In this document: positions 26,229 to 36,384 of the stretch, one piece after another
Position numbering within the stretch: position 1 is the stretch's first letter
How the letters are laid out: each line of letters begins with the position of its first letter
Source of the DNA: Salinivibrio sp. ES.052
Lineage (GTDB): Bacteria; Pseudomonadota; Gammaproteobacteria; Enterobacterales; Vibrionaceae
Assembly: GCF_900141775.1 (NCBI RefSeq)
Contig: NZ_FSRI01000003.1
Span: forward strand, 248,001-312,000
Direction: 5' to 3'
Length of the DNA stretch: 64,000 bases
Made by a program: the position numbers and the translations under genes
Notes under the pieces: model-generated
Database searches by the model: none
What the model saw: only the letters and a program-made list of their open reading frames with translations
What the model was told of the DNA's origin: nothing

Positions 26229-26894
26229 ATGAAGCGATGGCATATTGCTGGGCTGTGCTTGTTACTGTCACTCAGTGCAACGAGCCTGACGACCACAGAA
26301 TCACGCTGGGTGGGGCAAGTCTCTCAATTTTATGGTGAGCGCGCCGGTAAGCGTGTTACTGCGTGGCGTAACATGGTAGAAACAACACAAAGCTTATCAG
26401 AACAAGATAAGTTGCGAAAAGTTAATGATTTTTTCAACCAGTTGTATTTCGTTGATGATATCAATTTATGGGGAAAAAACGACTATTGGGCGACCCCTCT
26501 TGAGTTCCTTGGTGCCGCCGCGGGTGACTGTGAAGATTTTAGTATCGCTAAGTATTTTTCGCTCCGAGAATTGGGTATCGATGATAAAAAGCTACGACTT
26601 GTTTACGTTAAAGCGATTCGTCTTGACCAATTTCATATGGTCGTTGCTTATTATCCCACTCCCTCATCCGAGCCGGTACTTTTAGACAACTTAGATCCGG
26701 CCATTAAGCGTGCATCGCTACGTCGCGATCTATTGCCCATATATAGTTTTAATGGTAGCCGATTATGGTTAATGAAAGAGCGCGGACAAGGCGAGCTGGC
26801 AGGTAACTCGTCTCGACTTGGCCTCTGGAACGATCTGCGTAGTCGTATCGATACCTTAAAGATGCAAAAACCAATTAGACAATTTGATAGGTAA
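26229..26894 (+). CDS. lapG: LapG periplasmic cysteine protease
   Basis: This 221-residue protein is LapG, a transglutaminase-like (BTLCP) periplasmic protease. In other bacteria it cuts the N-terminus of a giant surface adhesin and so releases cells from surfaces. A signal sequence covers about 1-22. The catalytic triad is intact: Cys101 in GDCEDFSIAKYF, His136 in DQFHMVVAYY and Asp153 in LLDNLD. LapD would hold it inactive when c-di-GMP is high. No LapA-type adhesin or type I exporter is in the window, and the lapD just downstream is frameshifted. The start at 26229 gives a normal signal peptide; an ATG at 26169 is possible. Confidence 0.88.
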   Translation: MKRWHIAGLCLLLSLSATSLTTTESRWVGQVSQFYGERAGKRVTAWRNMVETTQSLSEQDKLRKVNDFFNQLYFVDDINLWGKNDYWATPLEFLGAAAGDCEDFSIAKYFSLRELGIDDKKLRLVYVKAIRLDQFHMVVAYYPTPSSEPVLLDNLDPAIKRASLRRDLLPIYSFNGSRLWLMKERGQGELAGNSSRLGLWNDLRSRIDTLKMQKPIRQFDR

Positions 26895-26900
26895 ACACCG

Positions 26901-28834
26901 ATGACGTTATTCAATCAAATATTCACGTGGATGCTGGTGATTTTTTTCTGCTTAGTGCTGGCCGTCTTCGGTATTGAACTTAATACCACGCGAAACTTTT
27001 TACTTAATCAGCAAACATCTGATGTCAACAATACCGTCAATTCGATGGGGTTAGCACTCGCGCCCTATTTAGAGTCAGACGATAAAGTGGCCGCAGAGTC
27101 TGTCATTAATGCTTTTTTTGATGGCGGGTTTTACCGAGAGGTCAATCTGACCTTGCTGGCGGATAACAGCGAGATTGTGCGCGAGTACCCGGTAAAAATT
27201 CAAGGTGTCCCGCAGTGGTTTATCGACCTTGATGTTTTCCCTGTCATCACGGAAAAACAGACCATTACAAGTGGCTGGATGCAACTGGCTGAAGTAGAGG
27301 TGGTTGCGCACCCTGGTTATGCCTACAAGCAATTGTGGAAATCATTTGTCCAACTGAGTGCCATTATGGCAGCGATTTTTGTTATCGCGTCTGTCATTAT
27401 TGGTTGGCAATTACGACGCTCACTAAAGCCCCTCTCCCGCATTACCGCTAAAGCCGGTGAAATCGCTAAAAACAAATTTGGTGAACCGATCCCCCTTCCT
27501 CCCACCTCCGAGCTCAAAACCGTTGTCAAAGCGATCAACGTGATGACCGAACAGCTTAAACGCTATTTTGAGCAGCAAGCTGAAGAAGCGGACCGACTGC
27601 GTAAAGCGGCATATCGAGACGCCATTTCTGGTTTAGGTAACCGTCGCTTTTATATGGGTCAGCTTAAATCCTGGCTAACGGAGTCTGGGATCGGGGGGAT
27701 GGTATTAGCCAAAGTGGACATGATCAAAGAGGTCTATGACAACCACGGTTTCGAAGCCGGTGACCAAATCGTCGAACGCTTTGCCACTCGATTAACGACA
27801 ACCATTATCACTAACGATAACATGACGGTCGCGCGATTAAGTAAAGACGAGTTTGTCATTTTGGCGCCTAATGCCGATCCTGACGACTTACGCTTATTAG
27901 GAGAAACCATGCTTGCTATGGTGGCAGAGATGCAAGCCGACCCGTCAGAGCTCACCGCCCCGAAAGCAGCGGTTGGCTTAGCGATTAATGGTGGAGGCAA
28001 CCGAGATGCTAGTGTATTGCTCTCTCAAGCCGATAACGCCCTTTCACAAGCACGCAATACACCAGAGCACCCAGTGGTATTAATCGACCAATCAGTGGGT
28101 GATGCGGCGATGGGTAAACAACAGTGGAAGGCTCTACTCCATGAGGCAATAGCCAACGAGCTATTTGTATTCAAATATCAACCAGCAACAGACAGCCAAT
28201 CGAACCGATTACATCAAGAAGTGTTCTCAGCCATCGAAAAGACGGAAATTACTATGGTGCGGGTCATTTCCTAGGGGCGGTTGAACAACTCCAACTCGGC
28301 GAAGTGTTGGATAAATACGTTATCTCTCATGTGATCAACACACTCACCACTACGCCTAACATTGGCCCGCTGGCGATTAATCTCACCCTAAGTAGTGTGA
28401 CGAATGCATCCTTTATCCGTTGGTTAGGCACCACTTTGTCTCAACATCGAAAACTTGCAGGGCAGTTATTATTCGAGATCCCTGAAATCGCGTTTGTTCG
28501 TCATGCCGATCATACAGGCCTGCTCACCGACCAAATCCGCCAATCGGGCTTCCAGTTTGGCGTTGATAACTATGGCCGCAATTTCCAATCTCTGGATTAC
28601 TTGCAGCGATTTAAACCAGACTACGTCAAAATCGACTTTGCCTATACCAGCCACATAGAAGATGACGCGCAAGGTCACGTCCTTGCTTCGATTTGTCGTA
28701 CTGCCCACAATTTGAATATCACCACCATCGCAACACGGGTGGAAACCGAAGCGCAGCTGACTCACCTTTCAGAACTGTTCGTCAGTGGCTTTCAAGGCTA
28801 TGTGTTCAATAATACGGAACTCAGCGATAGGTAA
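26901..28834 (+). pseudogene. lapD: Frameshifted lapD (HAMP-GGDEF-EAL c-di-GMP receptor)
   Basis: The first part (26901-28274) encodes two transmembrane helices flanking a periplasmic domain, a HAMP domain (about 150-225) and a degenerate GGDEF domain (SKDEF instead of GGDEF). The second part (to 28834) encodes a degenerate EAL domain (VDNYGRNFQSL, DYVKIDFAYT). Reading one base out of frame after the AAAA run at 28237-28240 restores the continuous protein DGNYYGAGHFLGAVEQLQLG. A single-base deletion there therefore splits a receptor of about 644 residues. Intact LapD would sequester LapG when bound to c-di-GMP. It starts 6 bp after lapG. Confidence 0.88.
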
Positions 28835-29015
28835 ACGCTGTCACTGCAGCGTTGTTATGTCTCGCGTTGCATGAGTAACGCGAGACCGGCCAATAAGCCC
28901 TCTCACTAGCGGGCATCTTACCAATCCTATTCATTGCATTAATGATACTGTGAAATCTTTGGAGAGAGCGAAAGCCAGTATGGCAAGCTGAGAGAGCTGA
29001 CGCGCTGGTCAACAG

Positions 29016-29028
29016 TTTACAGTGTAAA
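29016..29028. promoter_or_regulatory. parS2: parS2 centromere site
   Basis: TTTACAGTGTAAA, a perfect parS2 palindrome, lies 6 bp beyond the 3' end of the DUF342 gene and about 6 kb from parA2. Confidence 0.9.
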
Positions 29029-29034
29029 TTGAGT

Positions 29035-30699
29035 TTAACTATTAGGTTGGTAAGGTTTTAACTCTATCGCCGCATTGTCATAAAATAAAACAGAAGGGCC
29101 ATGCTCAGAATTCACTGTATGTTTTTCATCACCAATGGTGCAATGCACTCGGCTCAATAATGATTTGGTTGCGATGATGGTCGCGGAGCGATAATTGGCG
29201 GTGATCATGGTGTCTGTTTCCTCTATCTCATATTCTATTTCTTCAAGCGAGGCAAAGAGGTGGTCTCGCGTTGACGTAATGCGTTCAACCATTGCCGCGT
29301 CGCGCTTTTCTACCGGTAAAGCCTCAAGTTTCGCGCCCGCTGCTTTAATTTTATCCAATTTCGCTGTCTTCTCTTCCCAGTCTTTATTAAGGTCTACGAT
29401 TTTCCGTTTAAGTATGGGTAAACGAGGAAAACAATGGATGTAGGTATGGGCCCCTGCACTTGCGCCAATAATAACCGCTTGCACCTTTTCACCCACTTCG
29501 TGCTTCCCACCCGCTAAAGTACCTTTTCGTTTCGTCGCATCACTTATCACGATTGAATGTCCGACAGTCGTGTGACAATGCATTGCATGTAAGGTGAGTT
29601 CAACATTCTGGTTGGCACATAACGTGGCATACTGGGCAAATTTTGCCACTATATTTCCCTCAGCGATCAAGACACAGTTTATATCTGAATCCGCTGCAAC
29701 TTGGCGTCCAATAATTCCATTTTGGACAATAATGTCAGCACCGGCAGTAATTGTGGCAGATTCAACAACACCGCCGACGGTCACGGTGCCCGTTGCCGTC
29801 ACCTTCATCCCCACTTCGACATCGCCTTTTATAACGACACTACCTTCAAAGTTGACATGACCCGTGCCCACATCAACCACATCTAGGCTCAACGCATCAT
29901 CGACGACAACACCGTCTTTTTGAAGTCGAGGAATACCTGCCATGGTTGCGATAATGATATTAGGATCTTTACTGCTCAATTCACTGCCTTCATGGACAGA
30001 CAGTGTCATTGGCTTGCCAGACGATGTCGATAGCACAGAACCCGTCACAGTAAACCCTTCGTAACCAGGTGTTTCAGGGATCAATTTAGCCAGCGGTTGG
30101 CCATGCTTAACCATCACCATCTCACCGAGATCACGCATATCGACAGTGCCATCTTCTCGTTCTTTGGGGCGACGAACCCTGTCGGCTGGATCTTCGATTA
30201 GGTAAACAAGATGTGCGTCCTCTCCCGCAATCGGCTGTCGACCAAATGCGACGGGGACATCCAAGTATTCCCCCGGTTTTAATCGCCCGGAGGCTGAGAG
30301 GAGTTTTTGTAGGGTTGGTTTTTTTATTCCACGGACAATGTTGGCTTCACGGAGTGTGGAAAGAATATCATCGGCTTTAAGACCACGACCGCCACAGGCC
30401 CCGTTAACAATGAGGTAGGCTGTCATTTTATCGTCAGCAATACGCGCTTCTATTGTCGCATCTCGTCGTTCCGCGATAATGAAGTCTTCTGATTCTGCAT
30501 CATCGATAGATGCATTCAATTTCGTTAATGCCGACTCTAACGTATCATCAAAACAAAAAAAGCCGGCCGCTTGATTGCTAACCAACCAGTCTTTAATTTG
30601 TTTTTTCTCTATAGGTTGACCGCTTGCATGTTCGACTTTCCCTGCCGATAAATACACGCGCTGGCCATCCTGAGAGACGCGGAGGATATCGTCTAGCAT
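29035..30699 (-). CDS. DUF342 / FapA family protein
   Basis: This 554-residue cytosolic protein belongs to DUF342 (FapA, named flagellar assembly protein A). It contains the repetitive beta-helix region (about 240-390) with VVIKGDVEVGMKVTATGTVT and ITAGADIIVQNGIIGR. A C-terminal coiled coil follows (about 425-500). The ATG at 30699 has GGGAG before it. The exact function of the family is not established; some members affect surface behaviour or the cell envelope. It is flanked by parS2 sites on both sides. Confidence 0.82.
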   Translation of the reverse strand: MLDDILRVSQDGQRVYLSAGKVEHASGQPIEKKQIKDWLVSNQAAGFFCFDDTLESALTKLNASIDDAESEDFIIAERRDATIEARIADDKMTAYLIVNGACGGRGLKADDILSTLREANIVRGIKKPTLQKLLSASGRLKPGEYLDVPVAFGRQPIAGEDAHLVYLIEDPADRVRRPKEREDGTVDMRDLGEMVMVKHGQPLAKLIPETPGYEGFTVTGSVLSTSSGKPMTLSVHEGSELSSKDPNIIIATMAGIPRLQKDGVVVDDALSLDVVDVGTGHVNFEGSVVIKGDVEVGMKVTATGTVTVGGVVESATITAGADIIVQNGIIGRQVAADSDINCVLIAEGNIVAKFAQYATLCANQNVELTLHAMHCHTTVGHSIVISDATKRKGTLAGGKHEVGEKVQAVIIGASAGAHTYIHCFPRLPILKRKIVDLNKDWEEKTAKLDKIKAAGAKLEALPVEKRDAAMVERITSTRDHLFASLEEIEYEIEETDTMITANYRSATIIATKSLLSRVHCTIGDEKHTVNSEHGPSVLFYDNAAIELKPYQPNS

Positions 30700-30987
30700 G
30701 TCGCTCCCTGCCAATCAATTCCTTACGGCGGTATTATTATTTAACACGGCCGCGCGGGCATTGCTTCTATTTCGTTAAATTGGACGAAACACCACTTGTC
30801 GTCACAACACCTAGTCTCCTTTAGATTAGCTTACGTCGTGTTCAAGTGCGCGCAATTGTCTCATTTATAATAAATTATACAGGCTTCCTGAGCTTGGGAG
30901 CAGGATCACTGTTAAAAACGTGAACACGATAGAATAAATGAAGTCATCTTTGACAGTAACGATATCGAGCCCACTCTCTCGCACTCA

Positions 30988-31000
30988 TTTACAGTGTAAA
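30988..31000. promoter_or_regulatory. parS2: parS2 centromere site
   Basis: TTTACAGTGTAAA, first of a cluster of three parS2 palindromes downstream of tmcA. Confidence 0.92.
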
Positions 31001-31017
31001 TGAACACTGTCTCTTAA

Positions 31018-31030
31018 TTTACAATGTAAA
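31018..31030. promoter_or_regulatory. parS2: parS2 centromere site
   Basis: TTTACAATGTAAA, second of the cluster of three, 30 bp from the first; the central base differs (A rather than G), as the consensus allows. Confidence 0.92.
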
Positions 31031-31054
31031 CTGACGCTGCTTGTCTGTGCTGGG

Positions 31055-31067
31055 TTTACAGTGTAAA
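31055..31067. promoter_or_regulatory. parS2: parS2 centromere site
   Basis: TTTACAGTGTAAA, third of the cluster, only 5 bp from the tmcA stop codon. Confidence 0.92.
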
Positions 31068-31072
31068 TCGAC

Positions 31073-33124
31073 TTAGTCAACCCCATAGTGCGCGATGTAT
31101 TCTCGGATCAATGCTTCTGCTTGCTTCTTGCCGGACAGTTGATAGCGCGAACAGACCATCCACCAAGGCTGACCCAGGAGGATACGGCTAATAAGTAAAT
31201 GGCATGTTTTGTTATCTCGGTTATCGGGCGTTATGTGGATATGCTGATACAGCCATATTTGCAAACTGGCTAATGCCGCATCCACTCCCACTCCCCCAGC
31301 AACAAACCCTTTTAGCTGTTGCTGAGCACCGTTGGTCATCGGTTTCTCGGGGAGGCATGCAATCATAGAGGCTACCGTGTCGGCCTCCATAAGCTGATGG
31401 CTGGTCATTAATAGAATAGGGAGGCTTTGACTGAATAACTCAACCGCATCCGTCATCCAGCCTAACGGTTTAAGAGGTTTCACCATTTGTAAAGAGTGGC
31501 AACCACTGGCTTGGTCACGCTTTAAGCCCAATTTAAGCGGTTCGAAACCTTGCTTAAACCAGAACTGATTTAAGCTGACCGTCGCACCAAAACTGACGCC
31601 TAAACCAGCAACCTTCTTTGTTAAGGCATGATCCGTTATCTTCGCGAGAAGCTGTTGCCCAATACCACGATGACGAAGTGGCTCGGATACCGCGATTCGC
31701 TGCACTCTCCAGAGTATGTCGCTCAGAATCTCCGGCGTCCCCAAATTTGCCGCCAGAGACTGGCTCAAGAGATGACCTCTTATTCGACGCTGCCCCGCAA
31801 CCACAAGATGGCTGAGCTTTACGTCAAGTCCCCCTTCTTGATTCACAACACATGCCGCGACAATCTCACCGTCGACACGAGCGACAAAGACAATAACCGC
31901 CTCATCATCGAGTAAGCGTGCTAAGTCATTGGGCGACGTTTGATAGTGCGCAGCAATCAATAACGCAAACAACGCACGGAGCTGACTTTCATTCTTCACC
32001 AATACATGACGTGATAAACATTCAACGACCAGCCGCCCATTATCATGTGTCGAATTGAAAAAAGGAGGTTCAACTGACTCACTCTGCTCAACATCAAGGA
32101 GGAAAAGCGAGTTTAATGCGCGCTCGACGGGATCGTTATCAGCCCAACGCATGGGTGCAGTCAGCGTTAATGCGCGCCATTGTGGCTGCTCAACATCGAG
32201 CAATTGCTTAACTCTTATCGTAAACGCTCGTCCCGTCCCTTCGTAACCATGCTCAGTTGTCGCAATGGCCACTCGGCTATAGGTCCGCAGCCACTGACTT
32301 AACATGGGTAACGGGATCGCGGCGGCTTCATCGATTAAGAGAAGATCGGCAGGAGGTACCTCTCTGAGCAGTTCATCCGGCGCAATAAAGCGAATCTGAC
32401 TGCCTTGATAATGAATGGTCTGGCCTTGAACCTTAATACCCAAACGTGCTTTAAGATGAAAAAATAACGTGGAAGCATGAGCGGGGGTAGGAGATGTAAC
32501 CAAAATCTGCCGTGGCTTATGCGCCATTAACTGTGCAGCAGCGATCCCCAATGCAGCCGATTTTCCTCGTCCACGATCTGCCGTCAGCAGTAAGGGGCGA
32601 CGTCGGTGTCCCGTCACGACTTTTGTCACGGCTGATATTGCATCTTCCTGTGTCACTCGATGTTCATCACTTGGGAGCGTCCTGTCGAGTGGCCATCGGA
32701 TCGTTTCCTGCGTGTGATACGCGACCGAAGAATCGACATCGAGTTGACGGAGTATGCGTTGCACGGATGGCGGTAAGTTTTCTTTTGGTTCAATCAGTCG
32801 GAGTAAAATTAACGATCCCGAACGACAGCACCCGGCAAGAGCGCAAAAGGCTTCTGCATTAAAGTCAGCGCTTATCTCGACCAACACATGTCCGCACTCT
32901 TGACCTAGTTTTTGATGTGCCTGGCGCCAACTCCATCCTTGTTTGGGATCCCCCACGACGACTGGCATAGTTTCATCGTCGAAAGCACTGAGGATAATGT
33001 CTAAAGGGTGATCGACGCAGACTAGCTGTCGATGGGACCGCAGCGTTGCACACCTAATCAAGTCATCCAAAAAACACTTCAGTGTTGGCAAAGTCATCGA
33101 TGTCCCCATGGGGCGAGTTTCCAT
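31073..33124 (-). CDS. tmcA: tRNA(Met) cytidine acetyltransferase TmcA
   Basis: This 683-residue enzyme makes N4-acetylcytidine at position 34 of elongator tRNA-Met, using acetyl-CoA and ATP. The helicase-like half has a Walker A-type loop, TADRGRGKSAALGIAA (about 180-195), and the Walker B-type LLLIDEAAAIPLPM (about 260). The GNAT half has RIAVSEPLRHRGIGQQLL (about 485) and GVSFGATVSLNQFWFKQGF. The length fits the E. coli enzyme (671). Start choice: ATG at 33124 is listed, but ATG at 33097 with GGGGAC upstream is equally plausible. Confidence 0.93.
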   Translation of the reverse strand: METRPMGTSMTLPTLKCFLDDLIRCATLRSHRQLVCVDHPLDIILSAFDDETMPVVVGDPKQGWSWRQAHQKLGQECGHVLVEISADFNAEAFCALAGCCRSGSLILLRLIEPKENLPPSVQRILRQLDVDSSVAYHTQETIRWPLDRTLPSDEHRVTQEDAISAVTKVVTGHRRRPLLLTADRGRGKSAALGIAAAQLMAHKPRQILVTSPTPAHASTLFFHLKARLGIKVQGQTIHYQGSQIRFIAPDELLREVPPADLLLIDEAAAIPLPMLSQWLRTYSRVAIATTEHGYEGTGRAFTIRVKQLLDVEQPQWRALTLTAPMRWADNDPVERALNSLFLLDVEQSESVEPPFFNSTHDNGRLVVECLSRHVLVKNESQLRALFALLIAAHYQTSPNDLARLLDDEAVIVFVARVDGEIVAACVVNQEGGLDVKLSHLVVAGQRRIRGHLLSQSLAANLGTPEILSDILWRVQRIAVSEPLRHRGIGQQLLAKITDHALTKKVAGLGVSFGATVSLNQFWFKQGFEPLKLGLKRDQASGCHSLQMVKPLKPLGWMTDAVELFSQSLPILLMTSHQLMEADTVASMIACLPEKPMTNGAQQQLKGFVAGGVGVDAALASLQIWLYQHIHITPDNRDNKTCHLLISRILLGQPWWMVCSRYQLSGKKQAEALIREYIAHYGVD

Positions 33125-33219
33125 TTGATATATTCAGTAGATAAAGAGAATGATAACACGCAAAAAAAAACGACACGCTAGGCGTGTCGTCATTATTCTT
33201 TCATTACCCATACACGGGA

Positions 33220-34191
33220 TCAGCCGTTAAGTTGCTCTTTAATCAATGCCAAGATCCGCTCCGCGTCCTGATCATCCACTTTCTTCAAGTTGATACTCAA
33301 ATTATTGCCTTTCCGGCGGTAGGATGCTCGACCTTCTAACAGTGTCTGAGCTTGATCTTTTTCAGGTGATGAGGGGGCACTTAATTCATCTTTAAACTGC
33401 TCAATGCGCTGAGTCACTTCACGGGTAATGCGGGTAACCCCTTGCGCATCGACTTGTTGCCATAGTGGTGTTTCGCCTAATTTTTCTATCAATTGTTCTT
33501 GTGATTGTGCATCGAGGCTAAAGTACAATCGATGGAGTTTCACAATGGTAGGGCGGCCTAGTTCCGAGACGCTCGGGTATGCTTGCAACAGCGGTAAGGG
33601 AAGGGCAGCGGCTTTTAAAGCACCACTCACTAACGCCTCACTGCATTGGCATGCGCTTGCCAACGCCTTTTGGTCGCTTACTTCACCACTATCCAACATC
33701 GCCTGCATTTCTTTACCTCGTTCATACAGCGATAAAGGTTTATGCGCGTTTGCAACATCAGATAAGAACTTAGCATGCCGAGTGCTAATCCCCTTGGCCA
33801 CGTAGACAAGAAAATCTTGCTCCGCGAGCATACAGGACATACGTCGGCGGCTACCGTCAAGTACCTCAATACGGCCATCATCAAGCCAGCGACCCACGGC
33901 TGGATACTGTTGCCCGTGCGCTTTTAAGGTGACGAGGATATCGGATAACGCCAATTCGTTGAGAAAAGACTGCTCGCGCGCATTTTTATCAAATACCGTG
34001 GTTTTATCTCGGATCTCACTGGCAGACACTTTCACCAGTTCAAACTCGACCGTGTGCTCACCGGCTACCGCCAGTTCTATCACTGCGGCTTTCTCACTGG
34101 CAGCACTCTGTGCTTCTTGCGTCGTTGTCGCTCGGCGTTTATCTGCTTTGGCAAACAAGCGTGCATTTAAATCAGAGGTTTTAATTGCCAT
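33220..34191 (-). CDS. parB2: Chromosome II partition protein ParB2
   Basis: This 323-residue DNA-binding protein is the chromosome II ParB, which binds and spreads from parS2 sites. The ParB/Srx-like N-domain contains VGRWLDDGRIEVLDGSRRRM (about 100-119), and the helix-turn-helix region is around ALASACQCSEALVSGALKAA (about 175-195). It lies 9 bp downstream of parA2 on the same strand, forming the par operon. Eight matching parS2 sites are spread across the window. Confidence 0.94.
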   Translation of the reverse strand: MAIKTSDLNARLFAKADKRRATTTQEAQSAASEKAAVIELAVAGEHTVEFELVKVSASEIRDKTTVFDKNAREQSFLNELALSDILVTLKAHGQQYPAVGRWLDDGRIEVLDGSRRRMSCMLAEQDFLVYVAKGISTRHAKFLSDVANAHKPLSLYERGKEMQAMLDSGEVSDQKALASACQCSEALVSGALKAAALPLPLLQAYPSVSELGRPTIVKLHRLYFSLDAQSQEQLIEKLGETPLWQQVDAQGVTRITREVTQRIEQFKDELSAPSSPEKDQAQTLLEGRASYRRKGNNLSINLKKVDDQDAERILALIKEQLNG

Positions 34192-34200
34192 TTTTCTTTT

Positions 34201-35412
34201 TTACTCCTGATTAAGCTGAGACCAGTGGCTATGTAGGACACGTTCGAGTTCTAATCCGACGCGATGTACCGCATCTTGCGCGGTCGACAACGTTTTCTTA
34301 CCACCCTCAAAGTCTTGTGACGTAAGATCAAACACCGTGCTATACGTATCTGCACAGGTTTCAAAGGCTCGACTCCTCGGAATCGTGGCCATCATTACTT
34401 GCTCTCCCAAAAGATAATTCATTTCAGTTAGAACGGAAATCTGTTTTTTGTTGTCATCTTCAAACATTGTTGGCATTAATCGTACAAACTCTAAACCATG
34501 CCAGTCCTGTGGAAACATCTCATAGACCTGAGGAAGATGCTGGAAGAAGTTAACTGTTGATGCCCAATCAAGCCGTTTTGCCGCACAGGGGATCACTAAT
34601 GAATTAGAAGCATACATGGCGTTCCATACAAGGGGATCAATGTGTGGGCCTGTATCAATCATAATGATGTCAAATTCATCACTGATAGGATCGACCACTT
34701 TATCCTGTAAAAGCTCAACCACATTGAGTGACTGACTCGTCGCTAACGCTTGCCACGCCTCAGCGTTAAACATGGCATCTTCAGGAAAAGCAGCCATAGT
34801 TTTCAAGTTTGGATATTGCGTGGGTAGCAAGACATTCCGCATCATGAAGTCTTTATCTGCAGCTTGGGGTGTATTATCCAGCATTACATCAACGGCGGAG
34901 TAGATCCCTTCTTGCTCTGTCAAACTTATTTGAGGGTTGAGGAATAATCTCAACGAGCCCTGAGGATCCAAGTCAATCAAACAAATACGGTATCGTTTCT
35001 CGAGGTTTAGCGCCATGCATGCAGCCAAATGTACAGCACTCATGGACTTCCCTGTTCCACCTTTCTGATTTTGAATATTGACGACCCAAGGTTTATGCGT
35101 TTTCCCTTTACGCTCATGGAAAGTAGGTACTTTCGCGGCATCCATAATTTGGTGCGCTTCGTCTAAGGTAATAGAGTAATGATTGGCATTATTCTTGGTA
35201 AATTGGTGTCCATCTTGCTCCATGCGCGAAATCGCTTCATCAAGCTTACGCCGAGTTAATCCCGAACGTGTTTCCATTAATGCTTTAGACATTGGCGGAA
35301 AGAGTTGGTCATGCCGCTCCTCCATCACAATCTCAACGCGATCAGACTGCACTTGCTTCGTCTGCGCAGCGATATTGCGGAGGTTTTCAATCGTCTTTTC
35401 CCTATCCATATC
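34201..35412 (-). CDS. parA2: Chromosome II partition ATPase ParA2
   Basis: This 403-residue ATPase moves the chromosome II origin by binding DNA in its ATP form. It has an N-terminal winged helix-like region (TRRKLDEAISRMEQDGHQF, about 55-75), the deviant Walker A NQKGGTGKSMSAVHLA (about 115) and Walker B IIMIDTGPH. It is very similar to Vibrio ParA2, which begins MKREKTIE; the start here, MDREKTIE at 35412, aligns with that and is preferred to an upstream codon at 35454. It is the first gene of the par operon, adjacent to the origin, and may autoregulate. Confidence 0.95.
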   Translation of the reverse strand, partial: DMDREKTIENLRNIAAQTKQVQSDRVEIVMEERHDQLFPPMSKALMETRSGLTRRKLDEAISRMEQDGHQFTKNNANHYSITLDEAHQIMDAAKVPTFHERKGKTHKPWVVNIQNQKGGTGKSMSAVHLAACMALNLEKRYRICLIDLDPQGSLRLFLNPQISLTEQEGIYSAVDVMLDNTPQAADKDFMMRNVLLPTQYPNLKTMAAFPEDAMFNAEAWQALATSQSLNVVELLQDKVVDPISDEFDIIMIDTGPHIDPLVWNAMYASNSLVIPCAAKRLDWASTVNFFQHLPQVYEMFPQDWHGLEFVRLMPTMFEDDNKKQISVLTEMNYLLGEQVMMATIPRSRAFETCADTYSTVFDLTSQDFEGGKKTLSTAQDAVHRVGLELERVLHSHWSQLNQE

Positions 35413-35620
35413 CTTTTTCGCCTTCACGATAAATAATTGCCGATTGTACAGCACATTCCATCAATGACAATAAAAAGGTGAACAAAAGGCAATCAAACAA
35501 AGATCCTGCTCACAATTGTAATAGTAGGGTCTCGCTGATAATCGCAAAAATTATTGTAATATTTCACGTGTGAAAGAATGCCTTTAAATAGAAAGATTAA
35601 AAATGTCACAGCGTCACTTA

Positions 35621-35633
35621 TTTACATTGTAAA
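35621..35633. promoter_or_regulatory. parS2: parS2 centromere site in the origin
   Basis: TTTACATTGTAAA lies 209 bp upstream of parA2, inside the origin region. Its position allows ParB2 to affect both segregation and the nearby regulatory RctB sites, as described in V. cholerae. Confidence 0.9.
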
Positions 35634-35883
35634 CAGTGTATAAATTCGGAAGCTTATCTTTGAATGGCTAATTTACGGAATACACCATTTCAACCTCGAT
35701 AGGAGATAAATAGGTTATTACGCAATCACTTTTAACGAACCAAAGACCGGATTTCTCGATTCAAACGCTCGGTTTGGCCCTTTTGATCATTTTTCCCGTA
35801 AACATGATCAAGGAAAATTGAGGTTGAAGCGATGGATACTTGATCATGCTTTCGATGGGTTTCGTCGCCAATAGGAAGCATGA

Positions 35884-36075
35884 TCAAGCTGATTTAGCGC
35901 TGAAATCATCAGCAAATTCAACAATACTATCCCAATGCAAGACGGAACAATGATCAAGTTCCTCTACGGAAAGTGGTCGATATAGAGGTAAGCCGGAACG
36001 ATGAAACCAAACCGCCAGATTACGGATAATGTCAGGCCCACCAAGGGATCCAGCACGATCACTATCATTTCCCAT
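35884..36075 (-). CDS. rctA: rctA-like small ORF in the origin
   Basis: A 63-residue reading frame sits in the regulatory part of the origin, in the position of rctA in Vibrio chromosome II (between parA2 and the iterons, divergent from rctB). The protein looks natural in composition (SLGGPDIIRNLAVWFHRSGL), but the ATG has only a weak ribosome binding site. It overlaps one TGATCA site, with others on both sides. In V. cholerae rctA acts through its DNA and transcript, and translation has been doubted. Coding status is uncertain. Confidence 0.4.
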   Translation of the reverse strand: MGNDSDRAGSLGGPDIIRNLAVWFHRSGLPLYRPLSVEELDHCSVLHWDSIVEFADDFSAKSA

Positions 36076-36360
36076 ATCTTAACAGGCTGTACGAGGGCAG
36101 AATGACTAAGATCGAATGACAGGATCCTACTACATGATCATCGTTCCGTTAACCGGACACATACTTAGCTATGGCGATTATACTGTTAATGTTATTTCAA
36201 TACTCCCCTTCAATCCGTCAACTTATCGATTGAGGAATGATTTAACACTCAATTTCCCCATTATCGGGTAAAACGGCACAACTTGATCATTGTTCCAAGG
36301 TGTAAAAAACGTTTTTTCTCGCTCACCAAGCCTCTAGGTGCACGAATAATTCCCTCAAGC

Positions 36361-36369
36361 TGTGGATAA
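36361..36369. promoter_or_regulatory. DnaA box in oriCII
   Basis: TGTGGATAA is a perfect DnaA box on the reverse strand (TTATCCACA), 16 bp before the first iteron. A single DnaA box beside the iterons is the arrangement in Vibrio chromosome II origins. Confidence 0.85.
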
Positions 36370-36384
36370 GATGTGTATTTCACT

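Larger units (their letters stand above)
30700..31072. other. Intergenic region with three parS2 sites
   Basis: This 373-bp stretch separates the DUF342 gene from tmcA, both on the minus strand. It holds three parS2 palindromes within 80 bp at its tmcA end, making it the densest ParB2 loading site in the window. No ORF or RNA gene is evident. Confidence 0.7.
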
